Source: Sphingobacterium nematocida (GTDB lineage: Bacteria; Bacteroidota; Bacteroidia; Sphingobacteriales; Sphingobacteriaceae). Taken from it: a stretch of DNA of 64,000 bases. Shown piece by piece: positions 42,340 to 52,026 of this stretch. Made by a program: the position numbers and the translations under genes. The DNA lies in the NCBI RefSeq assembly GCF_900168125.1, contig NZ_FUZF01000005.1, positions 124,001 to 188,000 on the forward strand. Direction: 5' to 3'. Positions within the stretch are counted from its first letter, which is position 1. Each line of letters opens with the position of its first letter. Under the pieces are notes generated by a model. It saw nothing but the letters and a program-made list of their open reading frames with translations, had not been told where the DNA came from and ran no database searches.

Positions 42340-43548
42340 TTAGTTTAATTGTAGAGAGGCTGGACCAAACTCTTCAAAATGTATCGCATCCTGAGATACT
42401 CCATTGGCTATCAGGTATTCGTAATGTTTACGGATAAATGGTGCCGGACCACAAATATAGTAATCAGCTTGAGTTCCCAAAATTTCATTTTTCAATACAT
42501 CTAATTCGACACGGCCCGGGTAGCTATTTTCCGCCGGAGCAGCTGTATCCTCGTAGAAAATATGTTGATTGAGCTGCTGGTAAATGCTACTTATCTCGGC
42601 TAGTCTATCTTTGAATGCGTGCACCTGCTCGCTACGACAGCCGTGAATCCAGGTTACGGGAGCATGATCTGCCTGTGGACGGGAAACAATATCTTCCAAC
42701 ATGGATAGTAGGGGAGTCTGACCTACACCGCCGCTGATGAATATTTTGTGTGATTGTCCTTGCTTATTCAGAACGAATGAACCAGCCGGAGCTGTTAATT
42801 CGACACGATCTCCTTTTTGAATATGGTCGTGCAGACGGTTACTGATCATACCGTCTGGATGTTGACTGCCTGCTTCTCGTTTTACCGAGATACGATAGTA
42901 CTTGCCGTTTGGTGAACAGGAGATACTGTACTGGCGAGGTTGAAGTAGATTTAACTCGGGAAGAAACAACCGAAGGCTGATAAATTGTCCTGGAAGGTAG
43001 TCGGCGACCTCTCCACCATCGGAAGGATATAGATAGAATGAGGTGATCTCTGTCGATTCTTTAACTTTCTCATGGACAATAAATGAACGCCAACCTGTCC
43101 AACCTCCTTTTTTGGAGGTCTGTGTATCATAGATTTTTTGTTCGTGACCGCTCATGATACTAGCGAGTTGCTGATAAGCTAGTGTCCATGCCTCTAATAA
43201 AGCTGGACTGGCGGATTCGCCCAGTACCTCGGAAATGGAGGCAATTAAATGCTTACCTACAATCGCATAATGTTCTGGACGGATATCCAAACTGGTATGT
43301 TTTTGACCGATGTGATCGACAGCGGGCATTAAAGCGACCGGATTTTCAATATGTTCGGCATAAGCGAGTACAGCTAGGGCTAAAGCAGTCTGCTGTTTGC
43401 TGTTTTGTTGATTGCCCATATTAAACACATGTTTTAACTCTGGATTGTGCTCAAACATACGTTTGTAAAAATGGGTTGTCAATAGTACACCATGTTCACG
43501 TAGTATGGGGGCGGTGCTTTTTACCAGTTGTATTTGTTCTGATGTCAT
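42340..43548 (-). CDS. hmp: flavohemoprotein, nitric oxide dioxygenase
   Basis: 402 aa. The globin domain (1-140) has proximal His84 (GQKHTSLDI), distal Tyr28 and Gln52, as in E. coli Hmp. The FAD-binding domain follows (about 150-260, RQYSISCSPNG with the RxYS motif), then the NAD domain (FISGGVGQTPLLSML, about 270-400). It oxidises NO to nitrate with NAD(P)H. Downstream of an Rrf2-type gene on the same strand. Two copies of a 26-bp operator-like site lie 15-82 bp upstream of its start, so NO-dependent control by the Rrf2 protein is likely. Confidence 0.96.
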   Translation of the reverse strand: MTSEQIQLVKSTAPILREHGVLLTTHFYKRMFEHNPELKHVFNMGNQQNSKQQTALALAVLAYAEHIENPVALMPAVDHIGQKHTSLDIRPEHYAIVGKHLIASISEVLGESASPALLEAWTLAYQQLASIMSGHEQKIYDTQTSKKGGWTGWRSFIVHEKVKESTEITSFYLYPSDGGEVADYLPGQFISLRLFLPELNLLQPRQYSISCSPNGKYYRISVKREAGSQHPDGMISNRLHDHIQKGDRVELTAPAGSFVLNKQGQSHKIFISGGVGQTPLLSMLEDIVSRPQADHAPVTWIHGCRSEQVHAFKDRLAEISSIYQQLNQHIFYEDTAAPAENSYPGRVELDVLKNEILGTQADYYICGPAPFIRKHYEYLIANGVSQDAIHFEEFGPASLQLN

Positions 43549-43562
43549 AGTATATAAAAATT

Positions 43563-43630
43563 ATTAAAGGATATTTTTGTCTTCTATTTGAATGCTTCTT
43601 ATTCTATACCGGATGTTTTTGTCTTTTATT
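43563..43630 (-). promoter_or_regulatory. two Rrf2/NsrR-like operator sites before hmp
   Basis: Sites at 43563-43588 and 43605-43630 share GAT-N5-TGTCTTYTATT on the plus strand and lie 42 bp apart (four helical turns). The same motif is found at 44485-44510 before the cupin-Rrf2 unit. This is the expected pattern for autoregulation and hmp control by one repressor. Confidence 0.6.
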
Positions 43631-43642
43631 TAATCAAAAAAA

Positions 43643-44080
43643 CTATTTGTTGAGTGTGAGTGCCCCAGTTAAGAGATCTTGGTTAAACTCGCCTATGCTT
43701 GTATTGTAAAGCATGTGGGTCAACTGGTTTCTTACTTTTTTGAATTCGTTGTGAAGGGGACATGGGTTGCTTTCGGAGCAATAGCTTAATCCCATCCCGC
43801 AGCCGGTGAATATTTCATCGCCCTCTAAACAGGTGATAATATCAGCTAGTGGTCTGTTCATGCCATTCGGTTCAATATAGAACCCGCCATGCGGCCCCTT
43901 GATGGAGGATACAATTCCTCCTTTACTGAGTTTTTGTAGGATTTTGGCTAAAAAATGCTCGGGCGAATTGATGTTTTCGGCAATCTCTTTAATACCAGGA
44001 CGGCTGCTATCGGTAGAGTGGCTGGCAATGTAAAAAACTGCCCGCATCGCATACTCACATGTTTTTGAAAATAGCCCCAT
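43643..44080 (-). CDS. Rrf2-family regulator, NsrR-like
   Basis: 145 aa winged-helix regulator. The HTH region includes IKEIAENINSPEHFLAKILQKLSKGGIVSS, followed by the wing SIKGPHGGFY. Three cysteines (94, 101, 107; CGMGLSYC and PCPLH) lie where IscR and NsrR bind an Fe-S cluster, the NO sensor of this family. It lies between the cupin gene (5-bp gap) and hmp. Three matching DNA sites flank these genes. By context it is a nitric-oxide-responsive repressor; the name nsrR is not certain. Confidence 0.9.
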   Translation of the reverse strand: MGLFSKTCEYAMRAVFYIASHSTDSSRPGIKEIAENINSPEHFLAKILQKLSKGGIVSSIKGPHGGFYIEPNGMNRPLADIITCLEGDEIFTGCGMGLSYCSESNPCPLHNEFKKVRNQLTHMLYNTSIGEFNQDLLTGALTLNK

Positions 44081-44085
44081 TTTGA

Positions 44086-44430
44086 TTAATTGCCTTTTAC
44101 CGCTTGTTGTACACGTTCTACCTGATCTCCTTTGTATAAAGATAACCTTACGATGCTGTTTACGGATGCTTTAAGGTCATGGACGACATTGCTTTCGAGG
44201 CTGATAAGGGAGCCTTTGGGTAAGTCATGACGCTGGTTGTCTACACCAAAATCTATAAAACCATCTACCACTTCAATAACAATAGGATAAGGAGCTTTGT
44301 GCGCTTTCATTTCCTGCCCTTCGCGAAATACAATACGTATTTCTTTGCTATAATCGTTGTTGATCAATACTTGCGCCGAAGGATGATTTTCGGCGTAGCT
44401 GATGTTTGTTAGTAGTGATGTAATCTCCAT
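44086..44430 (-). CDS. cupin-fold protein of the NO unit (114 aa)
   Basis: ATG 44430 (MEITSLLTNISYAENHPSA) is favoured over the longer frame. The protein is a single cupin barrel: QEMKAHKAPYPIVIEVVDGFIDFGVDNQRHDLPKGSLISLESNVVHDLKA. One HxxxxxxxxE-like half and the final HD are present; some metal ligands are missing. Similar small cupins are found near Rrf2 and hmp in Bacteroidota. It starts the cupin-rrf2 transcription unit, with an operator-like site 55-80 bp upstream. Role in NO stress inferred from neighbours. Confidence 0.75.
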   Translation of the reverse strand: MEITSLLTNISYAENHPSAQVLINNDYSKEIRIVFREGQEMKAHKAPYPIVIEVVDGFIDFGVDNQRHDLPKGSLISLESNVVHDLKASVNSIVRLSLYKGDQVERVQQAVKGN

Positions 44431-44484
44431 AACGTTAAATTTCCCTTTAAGGGTTATTCCTTGGGTCAAAGGTAGTGATTATTT

Positions 44485-44510
44485 AATAAAAGATGAAAAT
44501 GTCTTTTATT
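44485..44510. promoter_or_regulatory. Rrf2/NsrR-like operator before cupin-rrf2
   Basis: Inverted pair AATAAAAGA / TCTTTTATT around 8 nt; it shares GAT-N5-TGTCTTTTATT with the two sites before hmp. It lies between the divergent cupin gene and the dehydrogenase gene at 44556. Confidence 0.6.
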
Positions 44511-44555
44511 ATTTTGCCCGTAATTTCGTATACTAGCATATATATAGCCAATAGA

Positions 44556-45404
44556 ATGACAATGGAAAAGGTAGGATTTATAGGTTTAGGAAATATGGGA
44601 TATCCCATGGCGAAGAATTTGGAAAGAGCAGGTTTTCCACTCTCGGTATATAATAGAACAGCAGCCAGGGCTTCGGCCTTCGCCGCTCAATCGACGATAT
44701 CGCCTAACGTAGAAACGTTGGTGAGGAAAAACGATGTCATCTTTACTATGTTGACAAACGATGAGGCCGTAGCAGTAGTATATGATATCATCGTAAAGCA
44801 GGAAATCGCTGGTAAATTATTCGTGGATATGAGTACAATCTCGCAAAAACGAAGCCAGGAACTAGCAGCGACATTGCGTAGCAAGGGGGCTGCCTTTGTA
44901 GATGCACCTGTAGCCGGAAGTACGGTGCCCGCAGCAGAGGGAACACTAATAATTATTGCTGGAGGTGAGGCAGCGGATATCGTGCGTGCCAAGCCTTATT
45001 TTGAAAAGATGGGTAAGCTAACAAAGCATGTGGGAGGTAATGGACAGGGAATAGCCGCGAAGCTCGCTATTAATTATTTTCTATCAACGTTATATCAGGG
45101 ATTAGCGGAGACGGTTCTTTTTTCAGAGAGCCTGGGCATATCGAGGACGGATATGCTAGAGATTATTAATGAGAGTGCAAGCGGGAGTGGCGCGACTAAG
45201 GTAAAGACTCCGCTTCTGGTAAATGAAGATTATAAAGCTGCATTTGCGTTGGATCTGATGTTGAAGGATGTATTGTTGGCACAGGAGGCTGGGGCCGATT
45301 ATCCATTGACCAAGCCGCTGATTGAAACCTATAGTACAGCTCAGAAAGAAGGGTTTGGCGAACAGGATGTAATAGCGGTTATTAATTATTTGCGAAAAAA
45401 ATAG
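44556..45404 (+). CDS. 3-hydroxyisobutyrate dehydrogenase-family oxidoreductase
   Basis: The NAD-binding motif KVGFIGLGNMGYPMAKNLERAG sits at the N-terminus, so the ATG at 44556 (or 44562) is the start; a longer frame from 44493 would add a hydrophobic leader not seen in the family. The substrate-binding signature FVDAPVAGSTVPAAEGTL and the catalytic Lys in GNGQGIAAKLAINYF are clear. About 282 aa, normal. It acts on a beta-hydroxyacid (hydroxyisobutyrate, tartronate semialdehyde or glyoxylate/succinic semialdehyde type). It is followed after 12 bp by nnr and may share its transcript. Confidence 0.9.
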   Translation: MTMEKVGFIGLGNMGYPMAKNLERAGFPLSVYNRTAARASAFAAQSTISPNVETLVRKNDVIFTMLTNDEAVAVVYDIIVKQEIAGKLFVDMSTISQKRSQELAATLRSKGAAFVDAPVAGSTVPAAEGTLIIIAGGEAADIVRAKPYFEKMGKLTKHVGGNGQGIAAKLAINYFLSTLYQGLAETVLFSESLGISRTDMLEIINESASGSGATKVKTPLLVNEDYKAAFALDLMLKDVLLAQEAGADYPLTKPLIETYSTAQKEGFGEQDVIAVINYLRKK

Positions 45405-45416
45405 GCTTCGACATCA

Positions 45417-46922
45417 ATGAAAATATTTACAGCTCAACAAATGAAGGTAGTGGACCGGGAGACGGCAAATCAGCAGTGTATCTCGAGTTTTCAATTGATG
45501 GAACGTGCTGGCGGGGCCTTGCTGTCAGCGTTGAGCCGTAGATTTGTGTTGTCAAAGCAGCGCTTTGTGATCTTCTGTGGAAAAGGAAATAACGGCGGTG
45601 ATGGATTAGTACTCGCGCAGTATTTGCGGCAACAGCAAGCCCGAGTAACGGTGTATCTCCTGGAGTCTGATTCGTATTCGAAGGATAATATAGAGGCGCA
45701 GAAGCGTAATCCAGCTTCACTGATTCAGAAGTTTTTGTTGGATGGAAAATTGGATATTCCAGCCGATGCGGTAATATTGGATTGTCTATTTGGATGTGGT
45801 TTAAAGGGAGTACTGGATGTTACGTGGAACGCTGTCGTACAGGTAATCAATAGTTCAGGGTGTAGAGTGATAGCTGTGGATATACCGTCAGGATTGCTGT
45901 CTGATAGCCCTACTCCAAAGGATGCAGCCGTCGTATATGCGGATGAAGTACTGACGTTTCATAGTCCGAAGCTAGCCCTGCTCATGCCAGATAATCAAGC
46001 ATTTTTTGCGTCTTTTGAGGTGTTGGACATCAACCTTAGCAAAGATGCTACAGATGCAACCGATTCTCCTTATTTGTTCGTGACTAAGGAGGATGTTAAG
46101 ACGTTTTATAAGAAACGTAAAAAGTTTGACCATAAAGGTGTATTCGGTCATGCGCTTATTATTGGGGGAAGCCATGGTAAGATGGGAGCGGTACAATTGG
46201 CTGCAAAGGCTGCACTGCGATCGGGATGTGGCCTACTGTCGACGTATGTCCCAGAATGTGGCTATCCTATTATCCAAATAGCAGTGCCGGAAGCAATGGT
46301 AATTACGGATGTACAGACAGATTTGATTTCTTCACTGCCCGCTGTGATGAACTACCAAGCGGTAGGTATTGGTGTAGGAATGGGAACAGACGAAAAGACG
46401 AAGGGTGCTTTTCGTGAATTTTTGTTGGCATCACAGCATACTTCTCTGGTACTGGATGCTGATGCCTTGAATATATTGGCGGAGGAGCCTGATCTGTTAT
46501 CAAAAACTCCACGATATAGTATACTTACACCACACCCCAAGGAACTGAAGAGAATCATTGGAGAATGGGATAACGACTGGCATAAAATCGAAAAAGCCAA
46601 ACTGCTGGCTGTAGAATACGAGCTGTGTATATTGATCAAAGGTGCCAATAGTGTCGTTATCTTACCTAATGGAATGGTTTATTTCAATAGCACTGGAAAT
46701 GTAGGTATGGCTACAGGTGGTAGTGGTGATGTGCTTACGGGAATACTGACGGCATTGGTCGGTCAAGGATATACAGCAGCTGATGCTTTGATAATGGGGG
46801 TATACCTACATGGTAGAGCTGCAGATATTGCGGTGCAGAAATTTGGAACTTATAGTTTATTGCCCTCGGATATTATTGTTTCTTTGCCGCAGGCTTTTTT
46901 GGAACTGGAAAAGGAAGCGTAA
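45417..46922 (+). CDS. nnr: bifunctional NAD(P)HX epimerase/dehydratase
   Basis: 501 aa fusion that repairs hydrated NADH and NADPH. The N-terminal epimerase half (NnrE, about 1-215) has FVIFCGKGNNGGDGLVLAQYL and AVDIPSGLLSD. The C-terminal dehydratase half (NnrD, about 220-501) has HALIIGGSHGKMGAVQLA, GIGVGMGTDEKT, LVLDADALNIL, TPHPKEL and ATGGSGDVLTGIL, the ribokinase-like ADP-dependent site. Complete. Convergent with the GNAT gene (2-bp gap). Confidence 0.96.
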   Translation: MKIFTAQQMKVVDRETANQQCISSFQLMERAGGALLSALSRRFVLSKQRFVIFCGKGNNGGDGLVLAQYLRQQQARVTVYLLESDSYSKDNIEAQKRNPASLIQKFLLDGKLDIPADAVILDCLFGCGLKGVLDVTWNAVVQVINSSGCRVIAVDIPSGLLSDSPTPKDAAVVYADEVLTFHSPKLALLMPDNQAFFASFEVLDINLSKDATDATDSPYLFVTKEDVKTFYKKRKKFDHKGVFGHALIIGGSHGKMGAVQLAAKAALRSGCGLLSTYVPECGYPIIQIAVPEAMVITDVQTDLISSLPAVMNYQAVGIGVGMGTDEKTKGAFREFLLASQHTSLVLDADALNILAEEPDLLSKTPRYSILTPHPKELKRIIGEWDNDWHKIEKAKLLAVEYELCILIKGANSVVILPNGMVYFNSTGNVGMATGGSGDVLTGILTALVGQGYTAADALIMGVYLHGRAADIAVQKFGTYSLLPSDIIVSLPQAFLELEKEA

Positions 46923-46924
46923 AC

Positions 46925-47449
46925 TTATTCCATAAACTCTTTTGGGTAGACCACTGTGCCTGACTTATTCTGAAGTGCATTTTCGGTAAGACCTATGACC
47001 ATACAGTTTTCTTCAGGTACCTCAAAAGGAAGAATGATACCATAATCTATGGCCTTCTTGTAGCCAAATATTGGATAGTATGTTTCGTGTCCCAATACGA
47101 TGATCGTGTCAAAACCTAGTGCTTGAGCTTTGCTGTGTGCATGTCGTATTAGACTACTGCCGATACCTTGCTTTTGATAATGCGGGTGGACGGCCACAGG
47201 CGCTAAGGCGAGGGCATCCATAGTCGTCGAATCGTTGATAATTTGAATTTTTGACAAAAGGAGATAGCCGATAATCTGCCCATCGATTTCTGCAATAAAG
47301 GAGAGTTCTGGAATAAAGTCTTTTGATTTGCGCAGTCGATCTACTAGATAGTGTTCCTGATGGTCACTGTGTGGCTCCGATGCAAAGGCGATACGGATCA
47401 AATCAAATACTGCCGCATAATCTTGGGGCGTCTCCTGTCTGATGTTCAT
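46925..47449 (-). CDS. GNAT-family N-acetyltransferase
   Basis: About 174 aa from ATG 47449 (MNIRQETPQDYAAVFDLI). The acetyl-CoA site is VAVHPHYQKQGIGSSLIRHAHSKAQ (motif A, Q/RxxGxG/A), followed by VLGHETYYPIFGYKKA. YhbS-like members of this length acetylate small molecules or peptides. No neighbour points to a substrate. Convergent with nnr. Confidence 0.9.
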   Translation of the reverse strand: MNIRQETPQDYAAVFDLIRIAFASEPHSDHQEHYLVDRLRKSKDFIPELSFIAEIDGQIIGYLLLSKIQIINDSTTMDALALAPVAVHPHYQKQGIGSSLIRHAHSKAQALGFDTIIVLGHETYYPIFGYKKAIDYGIILPFEVPEENCMVIGLTENALQNKSGTVVYPKEFME

Positions 47450-47684
47450 ATGTACAAACCTACATAAATTCGCCTTTACAAGCAATGTAATTGCGTCGTG
47501 ATATAAAAGCGAGTTTTGTAGCTCTCCTCATCTATTTGTAGCGGAAATACAGCGGATGAAATTTTATTATTCTCGTAGCCGCTTAATAATCAAAATTTAT
47601 TGTAGATATTCTTAATGAATGTAAACCATTTTAGTTAAGTTTGGAATATCGTAATCTCAACCTAATCAAAACGATAAACCATTC

Positions 47685-50345
47685 ATGAAGTGTTATTACT
47701 CTTTTTTCTGCTGTCTTTTATTCTCTTCGCTATGTTGGGCGCAAGATGAAAGAAAGGAAGTGGTCTCTTTTGAAGATGCCTATAAACGTATATACAATAT
47801 CACGAAGCTCTCGGAGGAGCGTCCGCGCATTGATGGGAAACTTGATGAAAGTATATGGCAGGAAAAAGGGGAATGGTCTGAGAAGTTTTCGCAGGTCATC
47901 CCTTTCGAGCGTGCTTATACGGCTTCCTGGACCCGCGTGAAGCTTTTTTACGATGACGTAAACATTTATATTGGGGTCTACTGTAAGGATGTACGTCCCG
48001 AAACAATGAATGCTTTTATAGGAAATAGAGATGATAATAGTAATGGGGATCTCGTTAGTATCGCTTTTGATACCTATCACGACTATCGGGTGGCATCGGA
48101 GTTTAATATTAACCTGGGCGGCAATAAGACTGATCTGACGGTTACGGATAAACTGTCTGTAAATTTAAGTTGGAATGCGGTGTGGGAAGGGCAAACGCAT
48201 ATTAATAAAACGGACTCTTGCTGGACTGCCGAACTACGAATACCTTTTAGCCAGCTGCGGTATAACCAGGAAAATGGGGATGGAAAATGGGGGCTGCATG
48301 TACGTCGTATTATTCGTCGCAATAATGAGGTTCAAAATTGGAGTTTGATCCCGATTAAGAATAATGGCCATGTGTTTTCTTTTGGAGAGATGCACGGGAT
48401 GACGGAACTCCCTAAACCAAAAGGAATTGAATTTTTACCTTATGCGATGGCTAAATTTACGAAGGAGCCTAAAATCCCTAACAGTCCTTTTCAGAGCGGT
48501 AATCGATGGGGACGAAATGTAGGATTGGATACTAAAGTGGCATTGAATGATTTTACGATGGATCTGACCATCAATCCGGATTATGGTCAGGTGGAGCTGG
48601 ATCCTTCGGTGATGAACCTCTCTGCCTACGAAATATTTTACGATGAAAAGAGACCGTTTTTTTTGGAAGGTAAGCATATTTTAGAATTTGATAATAATGA
48701 GGGGGGGATGATGTTTTACTCGCGTCGAATAGGAGCGATGCCTTCTTATCAACCTAAAGGGATAGATAATGTCAATAATTACGCTAGCACCGCGAACCCT
48801 ATACCGATACTCGGTGCCCTGAAACTGACCGGGACTAATAGAAGTGGTGTAACCGTAGGACTTTTGGAAAGTATAACTGCAAAAACTACATCCCGGGTGA
48901 TGCGTGAAGGGGATTATGATCGGGAAATCACTGAACCTTTGACCAACTATACAGTAGCACGGGTACAAAAAAACTGGGAAGGTAATACGCTATTGGGTGG
49001 GATGGTGACATCTGTAAATCGGAATCTCCGTGCGGATCATCTGAAAGATGCTTTGATCGAAAATGCATTTGCAGCAGGAATTGATTTTACCCAGTACTTT
49101 GCAAACCGTCTGTATTATATCGATGCGAAAGGGATGTTCAGTACGTTGAATGGTTCGTCGGCCGCAATTTTGAATACAAAACGAAATGCTGCTCATTATT
49201 TTCAACGTGAGTCAGGAGCATCTTATTTGGATCTAAGACCAGATGAGACGTCGATGCAGGGTAGTAGCGGCTACGTGAAGGTGGGTAAAAAGGGAAATGC
49301 GCAGTGGAACTTTTCGCAGACTTTTAGTTGGGCATCTCCAGGATTTGATCTAAATGATGTGGGTTATATGAAACAGTCTGATTATAAATCAAATGAGTCG
49401 GAGGTCGTATTCCGGAAGACAGATCCATGGGGACCTTTCCGTTTTGCGGGGATTAACCTGACACAAAAGAATATTTGGAACTATGGGGGGAAAGCTGTCA
49501 ATAATGATATTGCTGTCCGATGGCGTAGCTTGAGCATTAAGCGAAGAATTGAGATGGATATCAAGGAAACTTTCGGATGGAATACCATAGATAGCCGTAG
49601 ATTACGAGGAGGGCCGGATATGCGCTATAATTCGAATTTTGAAACCAACGCGATGGTTAGTACCGATCGGGCGAAGCCGATCATGGTTAAAATGGAGTAT
49701 AATGGACGATACTATTTGGATGAAAAAACGGGATACAATGCAATACATCCGAGCATGGTCTTTCGGGTAGGCAATCATGTGCGTGTGGCGGGACAATTTA
49801 ATTATTCCTGGAATAAGGATAATCTACAGTACGTAGGGACGGTAAGACCTTCTGATAATCCAGATAATGCAAATGCCTACATTTTGGGTCGTATGGATCA
49901 GAAGACATATGGAGTTACGTTAAATCTACAGATGAATGTGACACCAGATATTTCCATTCAATACTACGGTTCGCCTTTTACCTCAACAGCGACTTATGAC
50001 AAGTTTAAGTTGGCCCAAAATATGGATGCCAAACGCTATGAGGATAGATTTGTAGATTTTGTGGATCAGGCACTAACCGAGGTCAATGGGGGCTATGTTG
50101 GAGCGACGGGTAATCATACCTATGCTTTTAAAAATCCTAACTTTAGTTTTAATGAATTTCGCTCTAATCTGGTGGCGAGATGGGAGTATCTGCCAGGGTC
50201 TACGGTATATGTGGTCTGGGAACATAATCAGTCAGGTAATGATGGAATATATCAACCGGGCTGGGGAAATAATCTGGACCGTATGTTTGGATTGCCCGCC
50301 AGTAATACTTTTATGATGAAAATCAATTACTGGTTTTCATTGTAA
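47685..50345 (+). CDS. DUF5916-type exported protein with CBM9-like domain
   Basis: 886 aa. Signal peptide MKCYYSFFCCLLFSSLCWA/Q. An N-terminal carbohydrate-binding-family-9-like domain (about 45-230: RPRIDGKLDESIWQE...IYIGVYCKD...TAELRIPFSQLRY) leads to the DUF5916 beta-barrel-like region (DLTINPDYGQVELDPSVMNLSAYEIFYDEKRPFFLEG), ending NTFMMKINYWFSL. The family is widespread in Bacteroidota, sometimes linked to type IX export or protease genes; function unproven. Possible -7 element TAAGTTTG at 47636-47643. Confidence 0.88.
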   Translation: MKCYYSFFCCLLFSSLCWAQDERKEVVSFEDAYKRIYNITKLSEERPRIDGKLDESIWQEKGEWSEKFSQVIPFERAYTASWTRVKLFYDDVNIYIGVYCKDVRPETMNAFIGNRDDNSNGDLVSIAFDTYHDYRVASEFNINLGGNKTDLTVTDKLSVNLSWNAVWEGQTHINKTDSCWTAELRIPFSQLRYNQENGDGKWGLHVRRIIRRNNEVQNWSLIPIKNNGHVFSFGEMHGMTELPKPKGIEFLPYAMAKFTKEPKIPNSPFQSGNRWGRNVGLDTKVALNDFTMDLTINPDYGQVELDPSVMNLSAYEIFYDEKRPFFLEGKHILEFDNNEGGMMFYSRRIGAMPSYQPKGIDNVNNYASTANPIPILGALKLTGTNRSGVTVGLLESITAKTTSRVMREGDYDREITEPLTNYTVARVQKNWEGNTLLGGMVTSVNRNLRADHLKDALIENAFAAGIDFTQYFANRLYYIDAKGMFSTLNGSSAAILNTKRNAAHYFQRESGASYLDLRPDETSMQGSSGYVKVGKKGNAQWNFSQTFSWASPGFDLNDVGYMKQSDYKSNESEVVFRKTDPWGPFRFAGINLTQKNIWNYGGKAVNNDIAVRWRSLSIKRRIEMDIKETFGWNTIDSRRLRGGPDMRYNSNFETNAMVSTDRAKPIMVKMEYNGRYYLDEKTGYNAIHPSMVFRVGNHVRVAGQFNYSWNKDNLQYVGTVRPSDNPDNANAYILGRMDQKTYGVTLNLQMNVTPDISIQYYGSPFTSTATYDKFKLAQNMDAKRYEDRFVDFVDQALTEVNGGYVGATGNHTYAFKNPNFSFNEFRSNLVARWEYLPGSTVYVVWEHNQSGNDGIYQPGWGNNLDRMFGLPASNTFMMKINYWFSL

Positions 50346-50348
50346 AAG

Positions 50349-50380
50349 TAAGTTAGCGGGGGAATGCCCCCGCTAACTTA
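50349..50380. terminator. strong bidirectional terminator
   Basis: 14-bp perfect GC-rich stem TAAGTTAGCGGGGG (50349-50362 / 50367-50380), 4-nt loop, between the convergent DUF5916 and decarboxylase genes; its right arm includes the decarboxylase stop region. Confidence 0.85.
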
Positions 50381-51608
50381 ACTGTTGGGATAATCTTTCG
50401 ATAAATTGTTTTAAGACGTCGATCTGTACGTGGTCCATGACTACAATTTTGTACCATTGTGAAGCATTCCCGTGCGAATCTGGTACCAAACCAAATTCGG
50501 TAACTAACGTGAAAGGAATATCGGAGGCACGTATGGTAATGATGTTCATCTGTGGATTTCTGTAATAGCGTACACCCAGCTTGTCTAGATCTGTACAGCA
50601 TACGGTAGTTCGGTACAATAAGGTGTTCAACTTTTCTAACCATCCGTGTGGGCCGTAGGTTTGTAATATCATCCATACCGCTATGGCATTGGCACCGGAT
50701 CTGCTGCCGCTGAGGGTGATATCCATACCGTTAACGTATTTGGCTTCGGCAGTGAGTACATAGTTGATCAGTCCTTTCCTAGATAAGAACACACCGGTTC
50801 CATAAGGGGCCTGGAGCATTTTGTGTGCATCTAAGGTGACAGAAGATACATGTGGGTTATTGAATCCTATATTATTCTCTGATTGTACTATTGGGTATAT
50901 AAAACCTCCAAAAGCTGCATCCATGTGAATTTTGAATACAAGGTCGTATTTGGTCAGGACGGTTGCATAACTATCTGGATCGTCTACACTACCAAACATG
51001 GTCGTGCCAACGTTGGAAATTACGATAACGTATTTCTTTCCAGACTGCTGAGCCTGTGCTACCAAACGATCCAACTCGGCTTCAATAATTTCCCGGGTGT
51101 CCATTTGAACTGGGATAGAAAGAAAATCGATCTGAAGCAGATTCGAAGCTTTATGAACGGAATAATGGGTGTCCTCGGAAGCGATCAGCAGGATCTCGTC
51201 GAGACGGGCTCCGTACTCTTGCATGAAAAAGTTTCTATACATCCAACAGGCCTGAATATTGGCTTCTGTACCACCTGTTGCGATGTAACCATCACAGCTG
51301 CCTTCTGTTGCTTTTAATATGTCCTCACTCAATATTTTTATGACCTCTCGTTCGATTTCTTGGGTGCCCGCAAAATAAGGCTCCGACTCGCCAAGTGTGT
51401 GACAACCGATATGATTGGGATTTTGTACGATTGATTGTAGGAATGGCGCTTCTTTGAGAAAGCTAGCCTGGTCGTAAAATACCTGACTGTCCAATTTGGA
51501 ACCAGGTACTCCTAGCGTTATAATCTTTTGATAGTCTATGTTTTTTGAAAGCGCATCTGCGATATGTTGGCGCTGTTCGTCAAAATTTATTTTTTTCCAG
51601 TATTTCAT
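50373..51608 (-). CDS. PLP-dependent group II (histidine-type) decarboxylase
   Basis: 411 aa from ATG 51608 (MKYWKKINFDEQRQHIAD). A fold-type I aminotransferase-like enzyme with GYIATGGTEANIQACWMYRN (PLP phosphate), KIHMDAAFGGFIYP (Asp for pyridine N) and VTLDAHKMLQAPYGTGVFL (Schiff-base Lys). It resembles the pyridoxal-dependent histidine/glutamate decarboxylase family with a serine-rich C-terminus. The substrate (histidine, aspartate, tyrosine or diaminobutyrate) cannot be told. Stand-alone gene. Confidence 0.85.
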   Translation of the reverse strand: MKYWKKINFDEQRQHIADALSKNIDYQKIITLGVPGSKLDSQVFYDQASFLKEAPFLQSIVQNPNHIGCHTLGESEPYFAGTQEIEREVIKILSEDILKATEGSCDGYIATGGTEANIQACWMYRNFFMQEYGARLDEILLIASEDTHYSVHKASNLLQIDFLSIPVQMDTREIIEAELDRLVAQAQQSGKKYVIVISNVGTTMFGSVDDPDSYATVLTKYDLVFKIHMDAAFGGFIYPIVQSENNIGFNNPHVSSVTLDAHKMLQAPYGTGVFLSRKGLINYVLTAEAKYVNGMDITLSGSRSGANAIAVWMILQTYGPHGWLEKLNTLLYRTTVCCTDLDKLGVRYYRNPQMNIITIRASDIPFTLVTEFGLVPDSHGNASQWYKIVVMDHVQIDVLKQFIERLSQQLS

Positions 51609-51656
51609 CTTGCTGTTTAGTTCTATAGTTACGGACTGTATGTAAAAATACACCAT

Positions 51657-52026
51657 CGAGCACCTTAAGGGGTGTTGAAAAATCCTTAGCCTAACAAAAG
51701 TAAAGTATCTTGAGCGATTTGTGTTCGATCAGCATATACTTCCGAATATTTTGTAGAATTCTAGTGCCTTTTGGGGATTGTTCTGATATTATTTCGGTAC
51801 ATCTATTCGTTGTCTTACGTTTTTTAGTACATCTTACTTTTTTTTGAAAAGAAGATGTTTGGTAATTTAAGTGAAAGTGATGTTGTCGATAAGCGCTTTA
51901 CTTTATAGTAGTGACATGTTATTAAAGTTTTGTTATAAAATAGTATAATGAGGATCCTGTACAAATATTTTTGTACTTTTGGGCAGATAGGGATAAAATG
52001 TCGGATTATTAATTAAAAACAGTCAG
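51657..52026. other. intergenic stretch with a -7 promoter element
   Basis: AT-rich 370-bp divergent gap. A perfect TACTTTTG (51974-51981) lies 46 bp before the MFS start; no TTG at the usual distance is seen. No ORF or strong hairpin. Confidence 0.4.
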
